Assembly: GCA_019246575.1 (NCBI GenBank)
Contig: JAFAQG010000404.1
Location: 1 to 10,327 of the forward strand
DNA length: 10,327 nt
Reading direction: 5' to 3'
Origin: Acidobacteriaceae bacterium
GTDB lineage: Bacteria > Acidobacteriota > Terriglobia > Bryobacterales > Bryobacteraceae
Shown here: positions 1 through 5,783 of the stretch, piece after piece
Numbering within the stretch: position 1 is the first letter of the stretch
Layout: every line of letters begins with the position of its first letter
The notes under the pieces: model-generated
What the model saw: only the letters and a program-made list of their open reading frames with translations
Told to the model about the DNA's origin: nothing
Databases searched by the model: none
Position numbers and translations under genes: made by a program

Positions 1-248
1 CGGCCGAGGTAGATGCGGCCGGTCGCGTTACCGTCGAACAGCGTCGGGCCAGGAAAATCGACCACCACCACAATGGTGGATGCGGCGAGGTCGATGCCGT
101 CACAAGTCCCTTCTCCGACACGAAATAGCAGCGTACTTGCACACCACCCCTGGTCCATGACCATCAAGTCCTTTACGCCAAACCAGCAAGGGCAAAACAT
201 GTTACAACTGCATGTCTCGATCAATTGAGCCTTCAGGTTCCACGGCAT
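1..248 (-). CDS. DUF1326 domain-containing protein, N-terminal part (cut by window edge)
   Basis: On the minus strand an open frame runs from ATG at 248-246 to the window edge with no stop, giving 82 residues of a longer protein. It begins MPWNLKAQLIETCSCNMFCPC, then WFG, followed by a WCASTLLFRV segment, a C-D-G-I-D-L segment and VDFPGPTLFDG near the edge. The Cys-rich CSCNMFCPCWFG opening, followed by 'gas-like' Gly/Asp-rich beta segments, is what I recognise as the DUF1326 family (Pfam PF07040), whose members are about 200 residues. The biochemical function of that family is unknown; the clustered cysteines suggest metal or redox chemistry, but that is inference. The start is preferred because it places the family motif next to the N-terminus and has a GAAGGGGG ribosome-binding site about 9 bases upstream. 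It is transcribed divergently from purB. Confidence 0.82.
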   Translation of the reverse strand, partial: MPWNLKAQLIETCSCNMFCPCWFGVKDLMVMDQGWCASTLLFRVGEGTCDGIDLAASTIVVVVDFPGPTLFDGNATGRIYLG

Positions 249-256
249 CCGGGCAT

Positions 257-270
257 ACCCCCTTCGGGGC
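257..270 (-). promoter_or_regulatory. Hairpin covering the ribosome-binding site of the DUF1326 gene
   Basis: Read on the minus strand, the leader contains GCCCCGAAGGGGGT. CCCC and GGGG can pair around a GAA loop, and the GGGG arm is the purine-rich Shine-Dalgarno sequence of the gene starting at 248. The same G run could instead pair with the GCCC at 254-251 just before the start codon, so two structures are possible. The pairing is seen directly; an effect on translation is inference. Confidence 0.35.
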
Positions 271-271
271 A

Positions 272-277
272 ATTGTA
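272..277 (-). promoter_or_regulatory. Candidate -10 element for the DUF1326 gene
   Basis: On the minus strand TACAAT matches five of six bases of the sigma-70-type -10 box and is preceded directly by TG. Transcription would start near 264-266, leaving a leader of about 17 bases that holds the ribosome-binding site. No good -35 hexamer is visible at the usual spacing, so support is modest. Confidence 0.35.
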
Positions 278-340
278 CATTTCTCAGCGAATTCAGTCTC
301 CACCTTACTGACCCGAACGCGATCTCGTGCCTCCCCTCAC

Positions 341-346
341 CATAAT
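341..346 (+). promoter_or_regulatory. Candidate -10 element for purB
   Basis: CATAAT matches five of six bases of the consensus -10 box. It ends only 6 bases before the purB ATG at 353, so a start site at the usual distance would fall on or next to the start codon and give a leaderless or nearly leaderless mRNA. This agrees with the lack of a convincing Shine-Dalgarno sequence there. No -35 match is apparent. Confidence 0.35.
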
Positions 347-352
347 TGAGTG

Positions 353-1684
353 ATGATCCCGCGCTACACACGTCCGGAGATGGGCGCCATCTGGAGCGAC
401 CAGCACAAATACGAATGCTGGCTGGAGGTGGAGCTCGCCGCCGCCGAAGCGCTGGCCGAAACCGGGGAAGTACCAAGAGACGCTGCCGCCGCACTCAGCG
501 CCCATGCCGGTTTCGATGTGGCCCGCATACAGGAGATCGAGCGCGAAGTCCGCCACGATGTGATCGCGTTCACCACGGCCGTCGCCGAGATCATGAAATC
601 GAAAGGCCTGGGCGATGCCGCGCGCTGGCTGCACTACGGCCTGACCTCGAACGACATCGTCGATAGCGCCCAGGCTCTACAGATCCGCGACGCTTCAAAC
701 CTCATCAGGCGAGCTCTGGATGAACTCTTGGCGGCGCTCGAGAAGCTCGCGCTCAAGCACAAACACACCGTCCAGATCGGCCGCACCCATGGCATCCACG
801 CCGAGCCGATCACGTTCGGGCTCAAAGCCGCGCTCTGGTGGGACGAGTTCGAGCGTCATCGTCAGCGCTTCGCGGACGCGGCGGAAGAGATGCGCGTCGG
901 CAAAGTCTCGGGCGCAGTCGGCACATTCGCGCACATCGGTCCGGAGATTGAACAGCGCATCTGCGAACGCCTCGGGTTGAAGCCGGCGCCCATCAGCTCA
1001 CAGGTCCTGTCGCGCGATTTGCACGCCCACTACATCGCCGTGCTCGCGGGCATTGCATCCAGCGTGGAAAAGATCGCCCTCGAAATCCGGCACCTCCAGC
1101 GCACCGAAGTGCGCGAAGCGGAGGAGCCGTTCGCCGCCGGACAGAAAGGCTCCTCGGCCATGCCGCATAAGCGCAACCCGATCACGGCGGAGCAGATCTG
1201 CGGTCTCGCCCGCGTTGTCCGCGCCAGCGCGCAGGCGGCCTTTGAAGACGTCCCGCTCTGGCATGAACGGGACATCTCGCATTCCTCTGTCGAGCGCATC
1301 ATCCTACCCGACTCCACCATTCTGATCGACTATCTTCTCGCGAAAACAACCTGGCTCATCACCGGCGTTACGGTGAACGCCGATCGCATGCGGCGCAACG
1401 TGGACGCGACTAAGGGGCTCATCTTCTCGGGTCAATTGCTGCTCGATCTTGCCGTCGCCGGCATGTCGCGCGAAGACGCCTATCGCTTGGTGCAGGCTCA
1501 CGCCATGCGCACCTGGGAAGCGGACGGCGATTTTCGCGCCGCCGTCGAGTCCGATCCGGAGATTCGCCGCTATCTGCCGGGCGACAAATTAGACCGGGTC
1601 TTTTCCGTGGATCGCCAGTTGAAACACGTGGATGCCGTTTTGTCACGCGTCTTTGCCAAGTCTCCTCGGTCAATTCCTCAATAA
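353..1684 (+). CDS. purB: Adenylosuccinate lyase
   Basis: PurB is a cytoplasmic enzyme that removes fumarate from SAICAR and from adenylosuccinate, thus serving both the IMP and AMP branches of purine synthesis. The protein has 443 residues from ATG 353 and aligns by eye over its full length with the short, Bacillus-type PurB (about 430 residues). Fumarase/aspartase superfamily marks are all present: MIPRYTRPEMGAIW at the N-terminus, RHDVIAFT at about 67, HYGLTSNDIVD at about 94, GRTHGIHAEP at about 144 with the catalytic-region histidines, and the flexible signature loop SSAMPHKRNP at about 267-276 with its catalytic serine. PLWHERDISHSS follows at about 300. A GTG at 350 directly precedes the ATG, and either could initiate; I chose ATG because homologues begin MI-RY. 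It is divergent from the DUF1326 gene and 58 bp upstream of the receiver-domain gene. No other purine gene is visible here. Confidence 0.97.
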   Translation: MIPRYTRPEMGAIWSDQHKYECWLEVELAAAEALAETGEVPRDAAAALSAHAGFDVARIQEIEREVRHDVIAFTTAVAEIMKSKGLGDAARWLHYGLTSNDIVDSAQALQIRDASNLIRRALDELLAALEKLALKHKHTVQIGRTHGIHAEPITFGLKAALWWDEFERHRQRFADAAEEMRVGKVSGAVGTFAHIGPEIEQRICERLGLKPAPISSQVLSRDLHAHYIAVLAGIASSVEKIALEIRHLQRTEVREAEEPFAAGQKGSSAMPHKRNPITAEQICGLARVVRASAQAAFEDVPLWHERDISHSSVERIILPDSTILIDYLLAKTTWLITGVTVNADRMRRNVDATKGLIFSGQLLLDLAVAGMSREDAYRLVQAHAMRTWEADGDFRAAVESDPEIRRYLPGDKLDRVFSVDRQLKHVDAVLSRVFAKSPRSIPQ

Positions 1685-1690
1685 AAACCG

Positions 1691-1705
1691 CTCGAAATTT
1701 TCGAG
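1691..1705 (+). terminator. Weak hairpin after purB, possible terminator
   Basis: CTCGAAATTTTCGAG is an inverted repeat that can form a five-base-pair stem (CTCGA/TCGAG) with an AATTT loop, followed by the T-rich ATTTCGTTT. The stem is short and the T tract is interrupted, so it is at best a weak intrinsic terminator. It could equally be an operator in front of the receiver-domain gene. Confidence 0.25.
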
Positions 1706-1742
1706 ATTTCGTTTACACTAGTGACGGGCGAGAGATCCCGGA

Positions 1743-2168
1743 ATGTACGCAAGCGAACGTAAAGCGCCCGCAAGTGAGCTAGAACTCGCCCGGGTACTGC
1801 TGGTCAATAACGACCTAACTTCGCGTCTGGCGCTGAAAGCCGTTTTGGAAGCCGGCGGGTATATGGTCGATGCTGCCGGATCTGCCGCTGAGGCGGTCGA
1901 CAAGCTCGACAACCGCCAATACGAGCTGGTAGTCAGCGACCTTCAAAAGGATGCGCCCGAAGTAGGCCTTCACGTACTCGCACACGCGCGCCTCATGGAT
2001 TACAAACCCGCCACGGCCATTTTGACGATCTCGCAACATCCGCGCCCCGATCACGAGCAAGCGGTGCTCGTAAAGTCGGAAGATGTCCCGGATTTGCTGG
2101 GCACGGTAGCCGACCTGATCAGCAAGCGCGCGGCGCGCATTGTCGCGGGTCAGCTCAAGGAACAGTGA
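1743..2168 (+). CDS. Stand-alone receiver-domain (response-regulator-like) protein with altered acidic pocket
   Basis: The 141-residue protein is a single CheY-like receiver domain (about 17-130) with no DNA-binding or enzymatic output domain. The strand-1 motif is LLVNNDLTSR (19-28). The likely phospho-acceptor is D66 in VVSDLQ, the conserved Thr is T95 in ILTIS, and the conserved Lys is K111 in LVKSED. The two acidic residues that normally follow strand 1 and bind Mg2+ (D12 and D13 in CheY) align with N22 and N23, which makes ordinary phosphorylation doubtful. The loop after D66 reads QKDAPEVG in place of the usual xMPxxxG. The start at 1743 has GGGCGAGAG about 5-8 bases upstream. No histidine kinase lies nearby, so any partner is encoded elsewhere. 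It may act through protein-protein contact as a pseudo-receiver; that is inference. Its stop lies 4 bp from the stop of the convergent hydrolase gene. Confidence 0.85.
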   Translation: MYASERKAPASELELARVLLVNNDLTSRLALKAVLEAGGYMVDAAGSAAEAVDKLDNRQYELVVSDLQKDAPEVGLHVLAHARLMDYKPATAILTISQHPRPDHEQAVLVKSEDVPDLLGTVADLISKRAARIVAGQLKEQ

Positions 2169-2172
2169 GTTC

Positions 2173-2829
2173 TCATCCCGCCTTGAGAGCCAGTGGGCTC
2201 CGCTCGTGTCCTATTCGCTCGACGACAGCCTCGTAACCCGCCAGATTGTCTCTAAAGAAGTGATCGCTCGCTTCCACCCAGTCCAGGTGTTTGGGTTCGG
2301 GCAACGACGCGTAGAACTCTGAAAATTCCGGCCGCGGGCCGAATTCATCGTTCGTGCTCTGAACAAAGTACTTCATTACACGAATCTCGTAGATGTACTC
2401 GCGCTGTGGATACCTCGTCGGAAAGCCGACTGCGAGCGTCCGCTGAATGCCTGGCTGCTCGTGCGCCAGCCGCAAGGCTATACGGGAGCCGAACGAAAAC
2501 CCTGCCGTGAACAGCGGTAATTCCGCATACCGGTGCCGCAACTCGGCAAGCGCGAAACGGGCGTCCTCCACCTCGCCGTGCCCTCCCGCATAGCCGCCTT
2601 CACTCAAATTCACGCCGCGGTAGTTGAAGCGCAGAACCACACAGCCCGACTTGCGCAAGCCGCGCGCCATCCGATACACGACCTTGTTATGCATCGTGCC
2701 GCCATGCTGCGGATGCGGGTGGCATACGAGAGCGGCTTCGACCGGCGGCGCAGCCTCCGGCTCTTCTAATAACGCCTCCAGCTTGCCTGCGGGACCGGCC
2801 AAGAAGAAGGATTCGATGCGGCGCGGCAT
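2173..2829 (-). CDS. Alpha/beta-fold hydrolase (COG2945-like)
   Basis: This 218-residue protein is probably a cytoplasmic esterase- or acylhydrolase-like enzyme; the substrate is unknown. The opening RIESFFLAGPAGKLEALLE and the strand LVCHPHPQHGGTMHNK (34-49) are typical of the small, lid-less COG2945 group. RFNYRGVNLSEG (67-78) comes next, then the nucleophile elbow GFSFGS with S112. The remaining triad members are likely D161 in STNDEF and H190 in SDHFF, both at the expected C-terminal positions. Length is normal for the family, and no signal peptide or membrane segment is seen. Its ATG shares the A of the upstream yajQ stop (TGATG), so the two are probably co-transcribed and translationally coupled. 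Its 3' end faces the receiver-domain gene with 4 bp between stops. Confidence 0.88.
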   Translation of the reverse strand: MPRRIESFFLAGPAGKLEALLEEPEAAPPVEAALVCHPHPQHGGTMHNKVVYRMARGLRKSGCVVLRFNYRGVNLSEGGYAGGHGEVEDARFALAELRHRYAELPLFTAGFSFGSRIALRLAHEQPGIQRTLAVGFPTRYPQREYIYEIRVMKYFVQSTNDEFGPRPEFSEFYASLPEPKHLDWVEASDHFFRDNLAGYEAVVERIGHERSPLALKAG

Positions 2830-3329
2830 CAGTTCGACCGGTAATTCGTGAACTGCATGTCGATGCCGAAATCCTTGTTCCGCAACATTGCAATGACCTG
2901 CTGCAGCGTGTCCCGGTCTTTACCGCTCACGCGAACCAGGTCGCCTTGTATACTTGCTTGCACCTTCAGCTTGCTGTCTTTGATCAGCTTCACAATGTCC
3001 CGGGCTTTTTCCGTCGCGATGCCTTGCTGCAGCTTGATCTCCTGCCGCGCGCTGCCGCCCGAAGCCGGAGTAATTGCGCCGTAGTCGAGTCCTTTGAGCG
3101 GGACATTGCGCTTGACGAGTTTCTGGTTCAAAATCTCGCCGACGGCTTTCAATTTATATTCGTCGGAGCTGGCCAGCAGAATTTTGTGATCTTTTTCGTT
3201 CAGCTCGATCGTCGATTTGCTGTCTTTCAGGTCGTAACGGGTCTGCACTTCCTTCGTCGCCTGTTGTACGGCGTTGCGAACTTCGTTCAAGTCGATCTTG
3301 GAAACAATGTCGAACGTATTTTCCGGCAT
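2829..3329 (-). CDS. yajQ: YajQ family nucleotide-binding protein
   Basis: This 166-residue protein matches the YajQ/UPF0234 family in length and from end to end: MPENTFDIVSKIDLNEV at the start, TRYDLKDSKSTIEL at about 30-43, LVKRNVPLKGLDYG at about 71-84, and the ending KDFGIDMQFTNYR. Family structures show two ferredoxin-like halves. Xanthomonas and Pseudomonas members have been reported to bind cyclic-di-GMP and affect transcription, while the E. coli protein is reported to bind nucleotides or tRNA, so the precise role here is uncertain. It is soluble and cytoplasmic by sequence. It lies 88 bp downstream of the rhomboid gene and overlaps the hydrolase gene by one base at TGATG. No strong Shine-Dalgarno is visible before its ATG. 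Confidence 0.95.
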   Translation of the reverse strand: MPENTFDIVSKIDLNEVRNAVQQATKEVQTRYDLKDSKSTIELNEKDHKILLASSDEYKLKAVGEILNQKLVKRNVPLKGLDYGAITPASGGSARQEIKLQQGIATEKARDIVKLIKDSKLKVQASIQGDLVRVSGKDRDTLQQVIAMLRNKDFGIDMQFTNYRSN

Positions 3330-3417
3330 GGCGCGTCAACTGATTCCATACTAAGATGCCATCCGGCGGTGAGACAGCAGCATAGAACAAACAGAATGCC
3401 CCATTCGGAATGAGCCT
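3330..3417 (-). other. Spacer between rhomboid gene and yajQ
   Basis: The 88 bp between these co-directional genes hold no supported gene and no clear hairpin with a T tract. On the minus strand there is a weak -10-like TAGTAT at about 3351-3346, 16 bases before the yajQ start codon, which could give yajQ its own promoter. Read-through from the rhomboid gene is equally possible. Confidence 0.3.
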
Positions 3418-4266
3418 TCACACCTGCCGCATGATCGTTCGAAACGAGAGGTAATCTTGCGCGAGTGCGTACAGCGCGCCGCATATTGCCACAGCCGCGA
3501 GAACTTTCCACAACACTTCGCGCGGGCTATTTGGAACACCGGGTAAACCTGCTATTAAACCGACGGCGAACCCGCCCGCAAATCCGCCCACGTGTGCAGC
3601 TAAATCGACGCCGGGCAGGAAACTCATCACGAGAGAGAAGATCACCCACTGCGTGTATTGCGCCCGCACCATCTGCACCAGCGGATCGCTGCGCCGCCTG
3701 ATACTCATCGCGAGCATGATGCCAATCAGCCCGAACGCGGCCGCGGACGCTCCCAGCGAAACGCTTCCAGGCGACCAGTAAAGGCTGAGTAGAAACCCGG
3801 TAAAACTCGAAAACGCGTATGCGACCACAAGGCGGCTGGTACCGTAGAACTGTTCCACTTCCGTTACCAGGATGAACAGCGCGTACGAATTCATCGCCAG
3901 GTGGACGAATCCGGCATGGAGAACCCCGGCAGTCATTAACCGCCACCACTGCCCGCGAAAAAAGATGTATGGCGTGTACTTCCCTCCCAACAGAACAACA
4001 ACACTCGTATTGATGTCGCTGAAGCTATTGAATAGGGACCGGTGAGTCAGTTGTGAATTCACAATCACTTCCGCGAGAAAAAACGCGCAGTTGATAATCA
4101 GCACAATGATGCTTGTCAGGTTTGCCCGCGGAAGAAGCGACGCTGCAACCTGGGAGGCCCGCATATCGATCGCACGTGGACCAAGTTGAACGCCGCAGTA
4201 TGGACACACGCGATCCGTTATCGTGATAAATGCCCTGCAGTTTGGGCACATACGGCGTTTTTCCAC
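3418..4266 (-). CDS. Rhomboid family intramembrane serine protease with N-terminal zinc ribbon
   Basis: The 282-residue protein begins with a cytoplasmic zinc ribbon, CPNC at 7-10 and CPYC at 21-24, followed by a multi-pass rhomboid domain. Likely membrane segments lie near 50-70, 110-135, 145-163, 170-188, 205-222, 225-242 and 250-270. WWRLMTAGVLHAGFVHLAMN (107-126) is the conserved rhomboid HxxxN region. The nucleophile is S174 in LGASAAAFGL and the catalytic histidine is H225 in DLAAHVGGFAGG, so the Ser-His dyad is intact and activity is expected. The residue after the serine is Ala rather than the usual Gly. Rhomboids cleave single-pass membrane proteins within the bilayer; the substrate here cannot be read from the sequence. 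The frame starts at GTG 4266; ATG 4251 (Met6, just before the ribbon, with GGAAAAA upstream) is a real alternative. It is first in a probable minus-strand cluster with yajQ and the hydrolase gene. Confidence 0.92.
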   Translation of the reverse strand: MEKRRMCPNCRAFITITDRVCPYCGVQLGPRAIDMRASQVAASLLPRANLTSIIVLIINCAFFLAEVIVNSQLTHRSLFNSFSDINTSVVVLLGGKYTPYIFFRGQWWRLMTAGVLHAGFVHLAMNSYALFILVTEVEQFYGTSRLVVAYAFSSFTGFLLSLYWSPGSVSLGASAAAFGLIGIMLAMSIRRRSDPLVQMVRAQYTQWVIFSLVMSFLPGVDLAAHVGGFAGGFAVGLIAGLPGVPNSPREVLWKVLAAVAICGALYALAQDYLSFRTIMRQV

Positions 4267-4273
4267 GGTCTTA

Positions 4274-4279
4274 ATTGTA
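4274..4279 (-). promoter_or_regulatory. Candidate -10 element for the rhomboid gene
   Basis: TACAAT on the minus strand matches five of six bases of the -10 consensus and lies 7 bases before the GTG at 4266. Transcription from it would begin at about the GTG, suggesting either a leaderless mRNA or use of the internal ATG at 4251. The divergent spacer (4267-4319) is only 53 bp, so both promoters must overlap within it. Confidence 0.35.
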
Positions 4280-4299
4280 GCGGCCCAAAGCGTTTGCCC

Positions 4300-4308
4300 T
4301 GCTAAAAT
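4300..4308 (+). promoter_or_regulatory. Candidate extended -10 element for the aldolase-ruvAB operon
   Basis: TGCTAAAAT fits the extended -10 pattern (TG, one base, then TAAAAT with five of six matches), which can work without a -35 box; none is visible. It ends 11 bases before the ATG at 4320, so a normal start site would leave a leader of only about 5 bases and would cut through the purine run GAGAG at 4310-4314. Either the mRNA is nearly leaderless or the true promoter is elsewhere. Confidence 0.35.
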
Positions 4309-4319
4309 CGAGAGTTCGC

Positions 4320-5045
4320 ATGTCCAAAACCGAGCAGGAGAATCGGGACGACATCGTTCGCGTCTGCCGCCTCATCTATCAAAAAGGTTGGGTCGCCTCG
4401 AACGATGGAAACGTGAGCATCCGGCTCGATCACGACCGCATCCTCTGCACTCCCACCGCCATCAGCAAGGGCACCGTCGATGCAAGCGATCTCATCGTGT
4501 GTGACGGTAGCGGAAACAAAATAGCCGGTGACCGCGACCGAACGAGCGAGATCGGCATGCACATTACCATCTACTCGTTGAGACCCGATGTACGCGCCAT
4601 CGTTCACGCGCATCCTCCCGTCGCAACCGGATTTGCTGCCGCGGGACGGGCTTTAGACAAAGCCCTGCTGCCCGAAGTCATTGTTCAACTCGGCGCAGTG
4701 CCTTTGGCCTCGTATGGTTTGCCCGGAACCACGGCTCTCGCGGAAGGAATGATTCCGCTTATCCCGAAATACGATGCTCTCCTGATGCAGAATCACGGTT
4801 GCACCTGCTACGGTCCGGATGTGTGGCAGGCTTTTTACCGCATGGAGATCGTCGAGCATTTCGCGCGCATCACATTCGTCGCCGAGATGCTGGGCGGCGC
4901 GCGGCCGCTTCCGCGGAAAGAAGTCGAACGATTGTTTGCGGCGCGCCAGAAATACAACGTCAACTCGCACACATCGATGGAGCCCGGCATGCCTGTCGTT
5001 GCCGAAGATCTCATTGAGGAAAGTGTGTTCGAGACGGAGCCGTAA
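4320..5045 (+). CDS. Class II aldolase/adducin family protein (fuculose-phosphate aldolase-like)
   Basis: The 241-residue protein is a zinc-dependent class II aldolase of the FucA/AraD/adducin fold. The phosphate- and substrate-binding style motifs GWVASNDGNVSIR (23-35) and TPTAISKG (44-51) are followed by the catalytic glutamate E77 in RTSEIGMH. The metal histidines are H96 and H98 in HAHPP and H159 in QNHGCT. All the residues needed for metal binding and enolate chemistry are therefore present. Family members cleave or epimerise sugar phosphates (L-fuculose-1-phosphate, L-ribulose-5-phosphate) or decarboxylate related substrates; the exact substrate cannot be assigned. The C-terminal tail (about 205-241) is longer than the FucA core. 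It heads a plus-strand group, with only 12 bp to ruvA, although no functional link to recombination is obvious. Confidence 0.9.
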   Translation: MSKTEQENRDDIVRVCRLIYQKGWVASNDGNVSIRLDHDRILCTPTAISKGTVDASDLIVCDGSGNKIAGDRDRTSEIGMHITIYSLRPDVRAIVHAHPPVATGFAAAGRALDKALLPEVIVQLGAVPLASYGLPGTTALAEGMIPLIPKYDALLMQNHGCTCYGPDVWQAFYRMEIVEHFARITFVAEMLGGARPLPRKEVERLFAARQKYNVNSHTSMEPGMPVVAEDLIEESVFETEP

Positions 5046-5057
5046 CCCGCCAGCGGC

Positions 5058-5660
5058 ATGATCGCGCACCTCACCGGCAGAATATTCGAGAAACATCCGA
5101 ACCAAGTCGTTATCGAAGCTGCCGGCGTCGGTTACGACGTTCAGATCCCGATTTCCACCTACACCCGTCTCGGAGATCCAGGCGCCGCCGTCTCTCTTCG
5201 CATTCACACTCACGTGCGCGAAGATGCGCTTCTGCTGTTCGGTTTCGCTACCGCGGAAGAGAAAGCTCTTTTCGAACGTCTTATCTCGGTCAGCGGTATT
5301 GGCCCGAGGCTCGCCATCGCTGTTCTATCCGGCCTTGCTGCGCCGGAGCTCGTCGCTGCCATCCGCAACAGTGACGTGCAGCGCCTGGTCCGGATCCCCG
5401 GTGTCGGAAAGAAAACTGCCGAGCGTATCGTCCTCGAGTTGAAGGACAAAGTCGCTGTCATTGATGCCGCCGGCAAGCCCGTTCCTGCTCCCGAGGCCGC
5501 GCCCGGATTTACAACTCTCGAAATGGATGTGCTCTCGGCCTTGCAAAACCTCGGCTGCTCCCGTCCTGCAGCGGAAGAGGCGGTGCGTAAGGCCAAGCAA
5601 AAAGGTGTGGAACCGGTCTTTGAACCCTTGTTCCGGTCCGCGCTGGCGCTCGTGCGCTGA
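5058..5660 (+). CDS. ruvA: Holliday junction branch migration protein RuvA
   Basis: RuvA binds four-way Holliday junctions as a tetramer and loads the RuvB motor, allowing branch migration during recombinational repair. The 200-residue length and three-domain layout are standard. An OB-fold domain I (1-62) carries the acidic pin E55-D56 in VREDALLLFGF. Two helix-hairpin-helix motifs form domain II, with SGIGPRLA at 79-86 and IPGVGKKTAERI at 113-124. After a variable linker (about 136-152), domain III (153-200), which contacts RuvB, begins FTTLEMDVLSALQNLG. The start fits the family (MIAHLTGRI), although the preceding CCAGCGGC is a weak ribosome-binding site, so translation may depend on coupling to the aldolase-like gene 12 bp upstream. 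ruvC is not in the window. Confidence 0.97.
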   Translation: MIAHLTGRIFEKHPNQVVIEAAGVGYDVQIPISTYTRLGDPGAAVSLRIHTHVREDALLLFGFATAEEKALFERLISVSGIGPRLAIAVLSGLAAPELVAAIRNSDVQRLVRIPGVGKKTAERIVLELKDKVAVIDAAGKPVPAPEAAPGFTTLEMDVLSALQNLGCSRPAAEEAVRKAKQKGVEPVFEPLFRSALALVR

Positions 5661-5684
5661 GGACGTGTGAAAATCGGCAGTTGA

Positions 5685-5783
5685 ATGGCAACCGGCCCAG
5701 TGGTTATCGAGGTTGAAACGGCGCCCGGAACGGCAGTGACAGGGCGCCACTTTCTTCGCGTCTCCACAAAGGTGAAAAACTAA
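5685..5783 (+). CDS. Possible 32-codon small protein between ruvA and ruvB
   Basis: An ATG at 5685, immediately after an in-frame TGA, opens 32 codons that end in TAA at 5781-5783. The last A of that stop is the first base of the ruvB ATG (TAATG), an arrangement typical of translationally coupled genes. The product starts MATGPVVIEVETAPG and ends HFLRVSTKVKN; I do not recognise it and see no signal peptide or membrane segment. Without it the ruvA-ruvB gap would be a rather long 122 bp. Against it, the start lacks a clear Shine-Dalgarno (only CGGCAG), and a frame this short can arise by chance. It may be a real peptide, a remnant, or a leader that sets ribosome flow into ruvB. Confidence 0.3.
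   Translation: MATGPVVIEVETAPGTAVTGRHFLRVSTKVKN
5768..5775 (+). promoter_or_regulatory. Ribosome-binding site of ruvB
   Basis: AAAGGTGA is a good Shine-Dalgarno match, 7 bases before the ruvB ATG at 5783. It supports that start over any downstream Met and lies inside the possible small frame, so ribosomes ending that frame would sit on it. Confidence 0.6.

Noticed and set aside
13..228. Plus-strand 71-codon frame at the left edge
   Set aside because: It lies opposite the DUF1326 coding frame, whose protein sequence is clearly family-like; the plus-strand product is not.
3351..3407. 17-codon minus-strand frame in the rhomboid-yajQ spacer
   Set aside because: It has no Shine-Dalgarno and no recognisable product, and is within chance expectation.
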